Assembly: GCA_903889245.1 (NCBI GenBank)
Contig: CAISWQ010000056.1
Location: forward strand, 62,001 to 126,000
DNA from: an uncultured Lentisphaerota bacterium
GTDB taxonomy: Bacteria > Verrucomicrobiota > Kiritimatiellia > CAIQIC01
Direction of reading: 5' to 3'
DNA length: 64,000 bases
Part shown: one piece after another, positions 1 through 8,720 of the stretch
How the letters are laid out: every line of letters starts with the position of its first letter
Numbering within the stretch: position 1 is the stretch's first letter
Program-made: the position numbers and the translations under genes
The notes under the pieces: generated by a model
The model's input: only the letters and a program-made list of their open reading frames with translations
The model's database searches: none
Told to the model about the DNA's origin: nothing

Positions 1-1
1 C

Positions 2-631
2 TTCGCGCGGGAACTGGGCGATGTGTTGAGCGTCTTCGCGCGCGACGTGCGGCTGGAGATCGAGTTCACCGACGGCGTGCGGCCGATCCGCATCATCGGG
101 CGCGATGGCCGGCTCGACCACCGCAAGGTGGAAATCCGCCTGAACCAGCTCTACGGCGGGCAGGCGAAGTACGCGCTGGTCGAGGTCGAGGTGCCCGCCG
201 GCGCCGCGCACGCCGAGCGCCGGCTGGCGTCCGCGCGCTGCTCCTACGAGAACCTGCTCAACCGCCAGAGCGAGCGCGCCGAGGCCGAGGCCAGCATCCG
301 CTATAGCGAACGCGAGAGCGAGGTGCTGAAGTCGGTCAACATCAGCGTGCAGAAGGAGATCGCGGTCAACGATCTGGCCGAGGCGCAGGAAGCGGCGATC
401 CGGCAGGCGGACAAGGGCGACCGCGTCCAGGCCGCCGCCACGCTGCGCTCCGCCAACGAGCGCGTGCGCGCCCATGCCAAGGTTTATAATTTTGCCGACG
501 CGCAGTTCGAGAAAGACCTGTCCAACGCGGCGGCAGCCGCCAAGGCCATCGAGCAGCGCGGGCTCGATAGCACGTCCCGCAAGGGGCTGATGACCGATAG
601 CTACCAGATGCGCAACCAGCAGCTGCGCTGA
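2..631 (+). CDS. VWA-domain protein, C-terminal part (truncated by window edge)
   Basis: The reading frame is open from base 2, so the gene begins outside the window and only about 209 residues are visible. The visible part starts with FARELGDVLSVFA and continues with a beta-rich segment (DGVRPIRIIGRDG, then LNQLYGGQAKYALVEVEVP). In my experience this is the region that follows the von Willebrand factor A fold in YfbK/Ca-activated-channel-like bacterial proteins. The last ~110 residues are charged and helical (many E, R, A), probably coiled coil. The metal-binding MIDAS motif would lie upstream and cannot be checked. An internal TTG at 23 could be mistaken for a start, but homology-like sequence extends upstream of it. 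A strong terminator follows immediately. Confidence 0.7.
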   Translation, partial: FARELGDVLSVFARDVRLEIEFTDGVRPIRIIGRDGRLDHRKVEIRLNQLYGGQAKYALVEVEVPAGAAHAERRLASARCSYENLLNRQSERAEAEASIRYSERESEVLKSVNISVQKEIAVNDLAEAQEAAIRQADKGDRVQAAATLRSANERVRAHAKVYNFADAQFEKDLSNAAAAAKAIEQRGLDSTSRKGLMTDSYQMRNQQLR

Positions 632-642
632 AGCAAAGCCCG

Positions 643-672
643 GCGGGGCGGCGCGGGCCGCCCCGCTTTTTT
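643..672 (+). terminator. Rho-independent terminator after the VWA gene
   Basis: A perfect 10-bp GC stem (GCGGGGCGGC, loop GCGG, GCCGCCCCGC) is followed directly by six T. Outer bases (AAGCAAA and TTTTGCTT) can extend the pairing. It separates the VWA gene from the histidine kinase downstream. Confidence 0.9.
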
Positions 673-721
673 GCTTCCCGCTCTGGCGGCCGCTCCCTAA
701 CATCCGCGGCGTGAACAAACC

Positions 722-2347
722 GTGACCTTGAAAACCTCCAGCCTGCGCCTCGGGTTCGCGCTGCTGGCCGGCGCGACGCTTGCCATCGGCGCGCTGGCGT
801 TCCGGCTGCTGCGCCACGAGGAGACGCGGCTGGCCGACGAAGCGCGCCGGACGCTGCTCGGTCGCGCACAGATCATCGCCGACAATGTGCAGCTCGCGGT
901 CCACGACGTGCAGGATGAACTGCTCGAACGTGTCGCAGCGCTGCCCGCCGCCGACCTGCCGCGCATGCTCGCCGGCTGGACCGAGGCAAATCCGCTGGTG
1001 CGCAATACCTTCATCTGGAATACAGCCACGCGCCGGCTGGAGCTACCGAATCCCGCCGCGCCGACGGCGGAGGAAAAACTTTTCATCCAGCGCTACGCCC
1101 ACCTCTTCGTGGCGCGACTGGAGACACTATTGCGCGCCGGCGAGCGCGAGAATGTGGCGGCCACCGCGCAACAGCAGGCCTCGCCGCGCTACCAATTCAA
1201 CCAAGACATGCAGCAAGCGATGACGCCGGCCGCGGTCCGGCCGGCGCGGCGCGGCTGGATTCCGTGGTTCGAGGGCGACCAGCTTTTCCTGCTCGGCTGG
1301 GTCGAGCGCGAGGGCCGCGTCGCCGGCGTCGAGCTGGAGATGACCGCGCTGCTCTCGCGGCTGCTCGCCGTGTTTCCGCGCGAGCCGGAGGCGGCGCGCG
1401 CCTGGGCGCTGCTCGATGGCGCGGGCCACGTGCTGCACCAGACCGGCGGGCTCGATATCGCCAAGGGGCAAAAACCCGCCGCCGCCGTGAGCTTGAGTCC
1501 CACCCTGCCACATTGGCAGGTCGCGCTCTTCGGCGCACCGCCGGCCGCGGCCGGCGGCAGCTACCGCCTGCTCTCGGCGTTGCTCGTCGCCGCGCTGCTC
1601 GTCTCGATTCTCGCCGGTGGCGCGCTGTTGCTGTGGGAGGCGGGCCGCCGCGCGCGCGAGGCGCGGCAGAAGACCACGTTCGTCGCCAACGTCAGCCACG
1701 AGCTCAAGACGCCGCTGACCACGCTGCGCATGTACGCCGAGTTGCTGCGCGAGGACCGTGTGCGCGAGCCGGAGAAGCGCCGGCATTATCTCGATGTGAT
1801 GATTACCGAGTGCGCGCGGCTCGGCCGGCTGGTGAACAACATGCTCGACTTCAGCCGCCTCGAACAGAACCGCCGCGCCTACGCGCCCGAACCGCTCGAC
1901 CTCACCGCCTGGCTGGCGGCGTTCCTCGAACAGCAGCGCCTGCGCATCGAGGAGGCCGGGCTCAGGCTCATCACCCTTCTGCCCGCCGAAGCGCTGACCG
2001 TGCGCACCGACCGCGACGCGCTTGAGCAGGCCGTGCTCAACCTGCTCGATAATGCGCTCAAGTATGCCGCCGCCGGGCAGGTCGTCGAGGTGGAGCTGGT
2101 GGCGGAGTACGGCGGCGCGCGGCTCGATGTTTGCGACCGCGGCCCCGGCGTGCCGGCGGAACTGCGCGAGAAAATCTTCGAGAAATTCTACCGGCTCGAT
2201 GAGTCGCTGACCGCGCGCGTGCCCGGCAGCGGCCTCGGCCTCTCCATCGCACGCCGCCTGCTGCGTGACCTCGGCGGCGACCTCGCCTGCCTGCCGCGCG
2301 ACGGCGGCGGCGCCTGCTTCCGCATCACCTTGAAGGACTCGCCATGA
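722..2347 (+). CDS. Sensor histidine kinase (two-component system)
   Basis: 541 residues. An N-terminal membrane segment (~8-27), a periplasmic sensor region (~30-280) of unknown ligand, and a second membrane segment (~285-305) precede the HisKA domain. The phospho-acceptor His is about residue 326 in SHELKTPLTTLRMY. The ATPase domain shows the N box LLDNALKYA, DRGPGVP and GSGLGLSIARR. It presumably phosphorylates the regulator encoded next, whose start overlaps its stop (ATGA). The start is GTG at 722, chosen because it is the only start near the membrane segment. A four-codon frame (GTG AAC AAA CCG TGA, from 711) overlaps this start by GTGA. There is no obvious Shine-Dalgarno site. The signal sensed is unknown. 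Confidence 0.92.
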   Translation: MTLKTSSLRLGFALLAGATLAIGALAFRLLRHEETRLADEARRTLLGRAQIIADNVQLAVHDVQDELLERVAALPAADLPRMLAGWTEANPLVRNTFIWNTATRRLELPNPAAPTAEEKLFIQRYAHLFVARLETLLRAGERENVAATAQQQASPRYQFNQDMQQAMTPAAVRPARRGWIPWFEGDQLFLLGWVEREGRVAGVELEMTALLSRLLAVFPREPEAARAWALLDGAGHVLHQTGGLDIAKGQKPAAAVSLSPTLPHWQVALFGAPPAAAGGSYRLLSALLVAALLVSILAGGALLLWEAGRRAREARQKTTFVANVSHELKTPLTTLRMYAELLREDRVREPEKRRHYLDVMITECARLGRLVNNMLDFSRLEQNRRAYAPEPLDLTAWLAAFLEQQRLRIEEAGLRLITLLPAEALTVRTDRDALEQAVLNLLDNALKYAAAGQVVEVELVAEYGGARLDVCDRGPGVPAELREKIFEKFYRLDESLTARVPGSGLGLSIARRLLRDLGGDLACLPRDGGGACFRITLKDSP

Positions 2348-3060
2348 ACCCGCACATCCTGATTGCCGAGGACGATCCGCACATCCGCGAGGGCCTGCTC
2401 GTGACGCTGGAGAGCGAGGGCTATCGCGTCACCGCCGCCCGCGACGGCGCCGAGGCGCTGCATCTGCTCGCGAAGAGCAAGTTCGACCTCGTGATGCTCG
2501 ACGTGATGATGCCCGCCGTCAGCGGCTTCGACGTCTGCCGTGACCTGCGCCGGCGCGACCGCGCGACGCCGGTGATCATGCTGACGGCGAAGAGCGAGGA
2601 GATAGACAAGGTCGTCGGCCTCGAACTCGGCGCCGATGACTACATCACCAAGCCCTTCGGCGTGCGCGAACTGCTGGCGCGGGTCGCCGCCGTGCTGCGG
2701 CGCGCCACGGCCGCTGCCGCGCCGCCGAAGCCCGCGCAGGCCGCGCCGCTGCCGGAGGTCTTCGCGTTTGGCGCGGCGCAAATTGACCGCAAGAAGATGC
2801 GCGCCACACGTGGCAAGAAAAGCGAGGACCTGACCGCGCGCGAGCTGAAGCTGCTGGATATTTTCCTCGCGCATCCCGACGAGGTCCTCTCGCGCGACCA
2901 GCTTCTGAACGCGGCGTGGGGCATCAACTACCTCGGCACCACGCGCACGTTGGATCAACACATCGTCCAACTCCGCAAGAAAATCGAAAAGGACCCCGAA
3001 ACCCCGGCGGCGATCCTCACCGTCCACGGCATCGGCTACCGTTACCAGCCCGCCCCATGA
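2344..3060 (+). CDS. OmpR/PhoB-family response regulator
   Basis: 238 residues. The receiver domain (~1-120) has the acidic pair EDD at 9-11, the phospho-acceptor Asp53 in LVMLDVMMP, and the conserved Lys in ADDYITKPF. The C-terminal winged-helix domain (~140-235) contains LTARELKLLDIFLAHPDEV and ends GIGYRYQ, typical of transcription factors of this family. It overlaps the kinase gene by 4 nt and its stop overlaps the next ATG, so the three genes form one translationally coupled operon. The target genes are unknown; the downstream peptidase is an obvious candidate. Confidence 0.95.
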   Translation: MNPHILIAEDDPHIREGLLVTLESEGYRVTAARDGAEALHLLAKSKFDLVMLDVMMPAVSGFDVCRDLRRRDRATPVIMLTAKSEEIDKVVGLELGADDYITKPFGVRELLARVAAVLRRATAAAAPPKPAQAAPLPEVFAFGAAQIDRKKMRATRGKKSEDLTARELKLLDIFLAHPDEVLSRDQLLNAAWGINYLGTTRTLDQHIVQLRKKIEKDPETPAAILTVHGIGYRYQPAP

Positions 3061-3917
3061 AAACCGCGGTGCTCATCGGCTGTGTTGCCCTGGCCTCGCT
3101 TCCGGCGCAGGCCGCCGCCACGACCAATCAGGCCGCGCTCGCGGCGCGGTTGGCGGCGGTGCAGCAGATGGCGCCGGCGGACTTCACGGTGTTTGCCGAG
3201 CCGCCGTTCGTCGTCGCCGGCGATGAACCGGCCGCGGTGGTGCGCCAGCGCTCACGCCAGACCATCCGCTGGGCGGTGGACAAGCTGAAACAGGATTTCT
3301 TTCAGCGCGATCCCGGCGAGGTCATCGCCGTCTGGCTCTTCAAGGACGAGGCGAGCTACAAGAAACACACCGCCGCGCTGTTTCGCGACAAACCGACGAC
3401 GCCGTTCGGCTATTACTCCGAGACGCACGCCGCGCTCATCATGAACATCGCCACCGGTGGCGGCACGCTGGTCCACGAGATCGTCCACCCGTTCATGCGC
3501 GCGAATTTTCCTCAATGCCCCGCGTGGTTCAACGAGGGCCTGGGCTCGCTCTTTGAGCAGTGCTGCGAGCGCAACGGCCACATCCACGGCCTGCCGAACT
3601 GGCGGCTGCCCGCGCTGCAAAAGGCGCTGCGCGGCGGCGGCGTCCTCTCCTTTCAGAAACTTACCGGCTTGAGCACCGAGGAGTTCTACGGCGGCGAAAG
3701 CAATCCGCACTACAACCAGTTCTATCCGCAGGCGCGCTACCTCTGTTACTACCTCCAGGAGCGCGGCCTGCTGGTGCGGTTCTACCGCGAGTTCACCGCC
3801 CACACCGCCAAGGACCCCACCGGCTACGCCACGCTCCAGCGCGTCCTCGGCGAGTCCGATATGGATGCCTTCCAGAAAAAGTGGAGCGACTTCACGCTCA
3901 ACCTGAAATTCCCCTGA
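3057..3917 (+). CDS. Secreted gluzincin-like putative metalloprotease
   Basis: 286 residues with an N-terminal signal peptide (MKTAVLIGCVALASLPAQAA). The core contains H140-E141-x-x-H144 (LVHEIVHPF), followed 16 residues later by E160 in WFNEGLGSLFE. This HExxH...E arrangement is that of gluzincin zinc peptidases and DUF1570-like proteins, so a zinc-dependent hydrolase acting outside the cytoplasm is likely. The substrate is unknown. The ATG overlaps the stop of the response-regulator gene (ATGA), making it the third gene of the two-component operon. It converges with recA and ends at a shared bidirectional terminator. Confidence 0.8.
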   Translation: MKTAVLIGCVALASLPAQAAATTNQAALAARLAAVQQMAPADFTVFAEPPFVVAGDEPAAVVRQRSRQTIRWAVDKLKQDFFQRDPGEVIAVWLFKDEASYKKHTAALFRDKPTTPFGYYSETHAALIMNIATGGGTLVHEIVHPFMRANFPQCPAWFNEGLGSLFEQCCERNGHIHGLPNWRLPALQKALRGGGVLSFQKLTGLSTEEFYGGESNPHYNQFYPQARYLCYYLQERGLLVRFYREFTAHTAKDPTGYATLQRVLGESDMDAFQKKWSDFTLNLKFP

Positions 3918-3919
3918 CG

Positions 3920-3938
3920 TTTTCCAAGACTTGGGAAA
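3920..3938. repeat. Palindromic repeat, single degenerate copy
   Basis: TTTTCCAAGACTTGGGAAA lies 3 bp after the metalloprotease stop. It differs at a few positions from the consensus TTTTCCAAGGCTTGGAAAA found all over the window. Confidence 0.75.
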
Positions 3939-3940
3939 CA

Positions 3941-3977
3941 AAACACCCGGCACGGATTTTTTCCGCGCCGGGTGTTT
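3941..3977. terminator. Bidirectional terminator between metalloprotease and recA
   Basis: A 16-bp stem with one mismatch (AAACACCCGGCACGGA with TCCGCGCCGGGTGTTT) has a five-base T-rich loop. A-rich sequence lies on the left and T residues on the right, so it can serve both convergent genes. Confidence 0.75.
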
Positions 3978-3992
3978 GTACGACGGACGGTT

Positions 3993-5075
3993 TTACTCTT
4001 CGCCACCGCCGGGCGCCGCGGCGGCGACGCTGGCGCCGCCAGCGACCACGTCGGCGGCCTTGGCCTTGATCGCGGCCACGAGCTTCTCCTGCAGGGCGGG
4101 ATCGCCCTTGAGGTTGTCGCGCGCGGCGTCGCGGCCTTGGCCAAGCTGCTGGCCGTCGAACGAGAGCCACGTCCCGCGCTTTTCGAGCAGGCCGTGTTGC
4201 AGCGCGGCGTCAATGATCGAGCCGGTCCAGGAAATGCCCTCGGCGTAGAGGATGTCGAACTCGGCCTCGGTGAACGGCGGCGCGACCTTGTTCTTCACCA
4301 CCTTGACCTTGACGTGATTGCCGAAGACGCGGCCGGCGCTGTCCTTGAGGTTCGCGAGGCGGCGGATGTCGAGGCGGACGGAGGCGTAGAATTTGAGCGC
4401 GCGGCCGCCGGGTGTCGTCTCGGGATTGCCGAACATGACGCCGATCTTCTCGCGAATCTGGTTGGTGAAGATGCAGCACGTCTTGGACTTGCTGATCGCG
4501 CCGGTCAGCTTGCGCATGGACTGGCTCATCATGCGCGCCTGCAGGCCGACGAACGAGTCGCCGATCTGGCCCTCGAGCTCGGCCTTCGGCGCGAGCGCGG
4601 CGACGGAGTCGATCACGACGATGTCGAGCGCGTTGCTGCGGATCAGGTTGTCGGCGATGTTCATCGCCTCCTCGCCGGAATCCGGCTGGCTGACGAGCAG
4701 GTCGTTGAGGTTGACGCCGATCTTCTTGGCGTAGGTGGGATCAAGCGCGTGCTCGGTATCAATGAACGCGGCGAGGCCGCCGGCCTTTTGCGCGTTGGCG
4801 ATGATGTGGAGCATCAGCGTGGTCTTGCCGGAGGATTCCGGGCCGAAGATTTCGATGATGCGGCCGCGCGGCACGCCGCCGATGCCGAGGGCGATGTCGA
4901 GCGTCAGCGCGCCGGTCGGGATGCAGGGAATCTTGGCGTGGGCCTGCTCTTCGCCGAGGCGCATGATCGCGCCCTCGCCAAACTCCTTCTGGATTTGCGC
5001 GAGGACGGCGCTCAACGCCGCCGGGATTTTCTTGTCGTCCTTTTCCGTTTTCTCGACTGCCGCTGCTTTAGCCAT
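3993..5075 (-). CDS. recA: Recombinase RecA
   Basis: 360 residues, normal for RecA, a cytoplasmic ATP-dependent strand-exchange protein for homologous recombination and SOS induction. Walker A GPESSGKT is at about 78-85, with Walker B-type [12 protein letters not shown], loop L1 [19 protein letters not shown], and L2 region [21 protein letters not shown]. The C terminus is a low-complexity Ala/Gly tail ending in two Glu. The start ATG overlaps the last 8 nt of thpR in another frame (ATGGCTAA), so translation is probably coupled. No LexA-type box was recognised. Confidence 0.99.
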   Translation of the reverse strand: MAKAAAVEKTEKDDKKIPAALSAVLAQIQKEFGEGAIMRLGEEQAHAKIPCIPTGALTLDIALGIGGVPRGRIIEIFGPESSGKTTLMLHIIANAQKAGGLAAFIDTEHALDPTYAKKIGVNLNDLLVSQPDSGEEAMNIADNLIRSNALDIVVIDSVAALAPKAELEGQIGDSFVGLQARMMSQSMRKLTGAISKSKTCCIFTNQIREKIGVMFGNPETTPGGRALKFYASVRLDIRRLANLKDSAGRVFGNHVKVKVVKNKVAPPFTEAEFDILYAEGISWTGSIIDAALQHGLLEKRGTWLSFDGQQLGQGRDAARDNLKGDPALQEKLVAAIKAKAADVVAGGASVAAAAPGGGEE

Positions 5076-5667
5076 GGCTGCTTCCTTTCAATGTTGCCGC
5101 GTGTAAAACCATATGGCGCGCGCCCGCCGGTTCCAGCCGGCTCTGCATCAGGAGCACCGCCCCCGCCGCGCACCGTCCATAGGCCGTATCATTAGCCTGC
5201 CGCAGCGCCGCTGTCAACGCGGGCAGCGTCGCATGGCCGCCGGGTCGCGCGCGGCCGAGCGTCAGGTGCGGGTGGAACGGCCGCGCCTCGGTGCGCAGAG
5301 CGCGCGCGCGCGCCTGCGCCTCGACCTCGTGTTGCAGCGCCGCCAGCCGGCCTTTGGCGTCGGTGACGCCCGCCCAGACCACCCGCGGCGAGCGCGGCGA
5401 CCCGAACCAGCCGAGACCTGTGACGGCAAAATTAAACGGTTCGTGCTGGGCCGTCACCGCATCCAGCGCCGCCGAGAGCGGCGCGACCTGCGCCGCGAAG
5501 ATATCGCCGAGGAACAACAGCGTGAGGTGGATGCTTTCCGGCGCGGCCCAGGCGACGCGCGCGCCGAGCTGCTTCAGCCGCGCCTGTTCCGCCGCCAGCG
5601 CGGCGCGCACCTCCGGGGAAATCTCGATGGCGATGAACGCGCGAATCAACTGCTCGCCGTTCTCCAC
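5068..5667 (-). CDS. thpR: RNA 2',3'-cyclic phosphodiesterase ThpR (2H phosphoesterase)
   Basis: 199 residues. The two catalytic HxTx motifs are present: HLTLLFLG (first half) and HLTLGRAR (second half). The N terminus RAFIAIEI is typical of the LigT/ThpR family, which hydrolyses 2',3'-cyclic phosphates on RNA and is sometimes called 2'-5' RNA ligase. The start is GTG at 5667, because AAGGAG lies 7 nt upstream and cinA ends 2 nt before it. A longer open frame upstream only shadows cinA. It sits between cinA and recA, an arrangement common in bacteria, and its stop lies inside the recA start region. Confidence 0.93.
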   Translation of the reverse strand: MENGEQLIRAFIAIEISPEVRAALAAEQARLKQLGARVAWAAPESIHLTLLFLGDIFAAQVAPLSAALDAVTAQHEPFNFAVTGLGWFGSPRSPRVVWAGVTDAKGRLAALQHEVEAQARARALRTEARPFHPHLTLGRARPGGHATLPALTAALRQANDTAYGRCAAGAVLLMQSRLEPAGARHMVLHAATLKGSSHG

Positions 5668-5669
5668 GG

Positions 5670-6938
5670 TCAGACTCCTTGCAGCCGGCGGCGGAGCAGG
5701 TCGAGCGCGAGCTGGCTGCTCCAGAGCTTGACGTTCTCGCGCGTGGTCGGGAAACAGCGATGCTTGGCGCTGGTGCCGGCGGCGGCGGCGAGCGCGAACC
5801 AGACGGTGCCGACCGGCTTGGCCGCGCTGCCACCCTCGGGTCCGGCGATGCCGGTGGTGGCGAGGCCGAAGTCGGCGCCGAAGCGCGCGCGGACGCCCTC
5901 GGCCATCGCGCGGGCGACCTCCTCGCTGACCGCGCCATGCTTTTCGATCAGCGCCTGTGGCACGGCGAGGTCGCGAACCTTCGACGCGTTTGCATAGGCG
6001 ATCACGCCGCCGAGAAAATACGCCGAGCTGCCGGGAATCTGCGTCAGGCGGTGGCCGATCAAACCGCCGGTGCAACTCTCGGCGGTGGCGAGTGTCTTCT
6101 TTTGTACGGCGAGCAGTCGGCCGACAGCTTCTTCCAGACCGATGCGCGACTCGGCATAGACCGCAGCGCCGAGCGCGGCGCGGGCGGCGGGGGTTTTTTC
6201 TGCCAGCAGCGCGGCGTGCTCCGGCGCGACCGTCAGGCGTACCTCGATCTGGCCCATCGCGGCGCAGTAGCCGACCTCGATCTCCGGCGTCGGCAAGCCG
6301 ATCTTTTCCAACCGCTCGGCGATCTCCGTCTCGCCAAGACCGGTACATTCGAGCAGATTTTCCAAGGCTTGGAAAACCGGCAGGCCCATTTTTCCAAGCC
6401 TTGGAAAAATTTCCTTTTCCAGCACGCCGACAAATTCGCGCGGCGGGCCGGGCAGCACGAAAATCATTTTCTTCGCGGGGTTGGAAACCCCGCCCACAAG
6501 AGCAGCAGAAAGTTCAATCGCCATGCCCGGTGCGAGGCCGACGGGATTGAGCAGCCCCTCGCCGCGGTCGAGGATCAGCGTCTGCCGGCGCGCGACATCC
6601 GTCACCGGTCGGCCCATCGCGGCGTAGCGTCGCTCCAACGCAGCAAGCGCGGCGGGATATTGAACCAGCCCGCCACCGACGATCTGGATGAGCGCGTCAC
6701 GCGTGAGGTCATCGCTGGTGCCGCCGAGGCCGCCGCTGACGAAGACGATGTCCACACGCGCGAGCGCGCTGCGGACACAGTCAGCGATGGCGGCGAGGTC
6801 GTCGCCCACGGTGGTGTCGCGCGTCAGCCGCAGGCCGAACGGGCGGATTTTATCAGCGAGCGTCTGCGCGTGCGTGTTGACCGTGCGCCCGCTCAACAGC
6901 TCGCTGCCGGTGGAAACAAGTTCTACGTCAGATTTCAC
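5670..6938 (-). CDS. cinA: CinA / competence-damage-inducible protein with repeat-derived segments
   Basis: 422 residues. The N-terminal MoCF-like domain (~1-170) has ELVSTGSELLSGRTVNT and VSGGLGGTSDDLTRDA. The C-terminal CinA amidase domain (~260-420) has TAESCTGGLIGHRLT and TTGIAGPEGG, typical of NMN deamidase. CinA acts in pyridine-nucleotide salvage (NMN deamidation, ADP-ribose hydrolysis). Unusually, residues ~177-193 (IFPRLGKMGLPVFQALENL) are encoded by two copies of the window's palindromic repeat, and residues ~146-155 (ALVGGVSNPAK) by a GC-rich inverted repeat. Both fall in the segment between the two domains. The start is GTG at 6938. It heads the cinA-thpR-recA operon. Confidence 0.93.
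   Translation of the reverse strand: MKSDVELVSTGSELLSGRTVNTHAQTLADKIRPFGLRLTRDTTVGDDLAAIADCVRSALARVDIVFVSGGLGGTSDDLTRDALIQIVGGGLVQYPAALAALERRYAAMGRPVTDVARRQTLILDRGEGLLNPVGLAPGMAIELSAALVGGVSNPAKKMIFVLPGPPREFVGVLEKEIFPRLGKMGLPVFQALENLLECTGLGETEIAERLEKIGLPTPEIEVGYCAAMGQIEVRLTVAPEHAALLAEKTPAARAALGAAVYAESRIGLEEAVGRLLAVQKKTLATAESCTGGLIGHRLTQIPGSSAYFLGGVIAYANASKVRDLAVPQALIEKHGAVSEEVARAMAEGVRARFGADFGLATTGIAGPEGGSAAKPVGTVWFALAAAAGTSAKHRCFPTTRENVKLWSSQLALDLLRRRLQGV
6358..6408. repeat. Two palindromic repeat units inside cinA
   Basis: TTTTCCAAGGCTTGGAAAA starts at 6358 and its complement-centre form TTTTCCAAGCCTTGGAAAA at 6390, 32 bp apart. Both match the consensus exactly and are read in frame as part of CinA. 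Confidence 0.93.
6472..6500. repeat. GC-rich inverted repeat inside cinA
   Basis: On the minus strand this reads CTTGTGGGCGGG, GTTTCCAAC, CCCGCGAAG. The arms GCGGGGTT and AACCCCGC are complementary. The flanking words TTGTGGGCGGG and CCCGCGAA recur in the radical SAM gene at 25707-25736, so it looks like one dispersed family. Confidence 0.7.
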
Positions 6939-7004
6939 AGGAAAATTTGAACGGAAGCCAACGAAGGAAACAAAGGTATGCTTCGTTGCTTTGTTATCTT
7001 CTGT

Positions 7005-7982
7005 TCAACCCTTCTTTGCGTAGCCGTGCGGATGGGTCTTATGCCAGTTCCAGGCGTGCTGGACGATGGTCTCGATGGCGGGGAATTGCGGCTTCCAGCC
7101 GAGCACCTTCCTAGCCTTGGTCGAGTCGCCGATCAGGCGCGCCGGGTCGCCGGGGCGGCGCGGCGCGATCTTCGCGGGGATCGCGTGGCCGGTGACGGCG
7201 CGGCAGGCGTCAATCACCTGCTTGACGCTGAAGCCCTCGCCGTTGCCGAGGTTGAACGCACCGGCGAGGCCCTTCTTGAGCGCGAGCATATGCGCCTGCG
7301 CGAGGTCCACGATGTGGATGTAGTCGCGGATGCAGGTGCCGTCGGGCGTGGGGTAGTCATCGCCGAAAATCTGGACGAACTTTTTCTGGCCGAGCGCCAC
7401 CTTGAGCACGTTCGGGATGATGTGGCTCTCCGGGTCGTGGTCTTCGCCGTACTTCGCCGTCGCGCCGCAGGCGTTGAAGTAGCGCAGGAAAACCGGCTCG
7501 ATGCCGTGGAGCTGCTGGTACCACAGCAGAACTTTTTCGAGCATCAGCTTGCTCTCGCCGTAAGGATTCTGCGGCCGCTGCGGCAGATCCTCCGTCATCG
7601 GCATCTTCTCGGGCTGGCCGAACGTGGCGCAGGTCGAGGAGAAGATGAACTTCTTGCAGCCCGCCGCGATCATCGCGTCGGCGAGGTTGATGCCGCCGCA
7701 CACGTTGTTGTCGAAATAGCGCTCCGGGAATTGCATGGACTCGCCGACCAACGCGTAGGCGGCGAAATGCATGACCGCGTCCGGCTTGACCGCCGCCAGC
7801 GCCTTGAAGATCTGTGCGCGCTGCTGAAGATCGCCCTTGATGAACTTCGCGCGCTTGTCCACCGCCGCGCGATGCCCGCGTTCGAGGTTGTCGAAGACCG
7901 TGACCTGATGACCCGCCTCGAGCAACTGCTCGGTGGTGATGCTGCCGATGTAGCCGGCGCCGCCGGTGACGAAGATTTTCAT
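7005..7982 (-). CDS. galE: UDP-glucose 4-epimerase
   Basis: 325 residues, an extended short-chain dehydrogenase. The NAD-binding motif GGAGYIG is at residues 7-13, with a Ser/Thr site in SSTCATFG and the catalytic pair Tyr-x3-Lys in NPYGESK. The segment LRYFNACGA is diagnostic for GalE. It interconverts UDP-glucose and UDP-galactose in the cytoplasm, feeding polysaccharide synthesis; a galactokinase-like gene lies 7.6 kb away. The start is ATG at 7982; a promoter whose -10 box ends 7 nt before it suggests a leaderless transcript. A longer frame to 8018 has no supporting signal. Confidence 0.96.
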   Translation of the reverse strand: MKIFVTGGAGYIGSITTEQLLEAGHQVTVFDNLERGHRAAVDKRAKFIKGDLQQRAQIFKALAAVKPDAVMHFAAYALVGESMQFPERYFDNNVCGGINLADAMIAAGCKKFIFSSTCATFGQPEKMPMTEDLPQRPQNPYGESKLMLEKVLLWYQQLHGIEPVFLRYFNACGATAKYGEDHDPESHIIPNVLKVALGQKKFVQIFGDDYPTPDGTCIRDYIHIVDLAQAHMLALKKGLAGAFNLGNGEGFSVKQVIDACRAVTGHAIPAKIAPRRPGDPARLIGDSTKARKVLGWKPQFPAIETIVQHAWNWHKTHPHGYAKKG

Positions 7983-7989
7983 GCACCGG

Positions 7990-8018
7990 AGCATAGCGGC
8001 GGGCCTCCGGCGCGGCAA
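7990..8018 (-). promoter_or_regulatory. Promoter of galE (leaderless type)
   Basis: On the minus strand TTGCCG, 17 bp, TATGCT, then 7 nt to the galE ATG. There is no Shine-Dalgarno site between. Confidence 0.6.
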
Positions 8019-8031
8019 GAACGGAGACGGA

Positions 8032-8709
8032 TCACTTCAAGCCAAAGGAGTTTATTCGTTGCTCGAGAAAATCCGTCACGGCTTGAGGATGCGACATGGA
8101 CAGGGCATGGCCGGCACCAGGCACCACCACGTCCGGTCGTGTCAAAGATAGCGGTAGCACCAAATCCTTCTCGCCATGGATCTGAAAAGTGGGGATGGCC
8201 GGAGAACTCGCCGTCCCCGGCCATTGCAGAACGGCCTCGCAGGCCCAGCGCAGAAAATCAGCATCGCTCTCGGATAGCTGGGCCAACAAGGCCGTGCCGT
8301 GTGGGCCGATCAACGGGCCACTGGACCAGAGCGCCAGCTTGCTCATCAAACTGGCCAACTCAAACGGGATGGCTCCGGCGAGCTTGGATAATTTCCGCAG
8401 GGTCTGGATGGAACCGGGAAATTCCGCCGGCGAGCGGACACTGCCGATTAGAAAACATGCCCGGGCCTCTAGGTGAGGCAGCATTTCTAACGCAACGAAG
8501 CCACCGAAAGAGGCGCCGCCGATGAAACAGGGTTCGCCGGGATTGATGAGCGTTGCGAAACGTTCGGCGTAATGTGCCAGCGTTTCATCTTTCTCCGGTG
8601 GAATCCACGCCGGTACGCGCAATTGGGGCAGGGCTTTTTGTTGTGCGGCGAAAACTCGCGCATCGGCCCCCATACCCGATAGCAAAAGCAGCGGAGCTCG
8701 GGTGTGCAT
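8032..8709 (-). CDS. Alpha/beta hydrolase
   Basis: 225 residues, a short alpha/beta-hydrolase fold protein without a signal peptide. The nucleophile elbow is GGASFGG, the acid is probably in IHGEKD, and the base is in GAGHALS near the C terminus. The substrate is unknown; most likely it is an ester or thioester hydrolase or a proline-iminopeptidase-like enzyme. It starts 11 nt after the NHL gene stop without a clear ribosome site, so the two are likely co-transcribed. The galE promoter lies between it and galE. Confidence 0.85.
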   Translation of the reverse strand: MHTRAPLLLLSGMGADARVFAAQQKALPQLRVPAWIPPEKDETLAHYAERFATLINPGEPCFIGGASFGGFVALEMLPHLEARACFLIGSVRSPAEFPGSIQTLRKLSKLAGAIPFELASLMSKLALWSSGPLIGPHGTALLAQLSESDADFLRWACEAVLQWPGTASSPAIPTFQIHGEKDLVLPLSLTRPDVVVPGAGHALSMSHPQAVTDFLEQRINSFGLK

Positions 8710-8720
8710 CGCGACAGAGG

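Noticed and set aside
3972-5195. Plus-strand open frame (407 codons) opposite recA
   Set aside because: recA on the minus strand is unmistakable; the antisense frame is a GC shadow.
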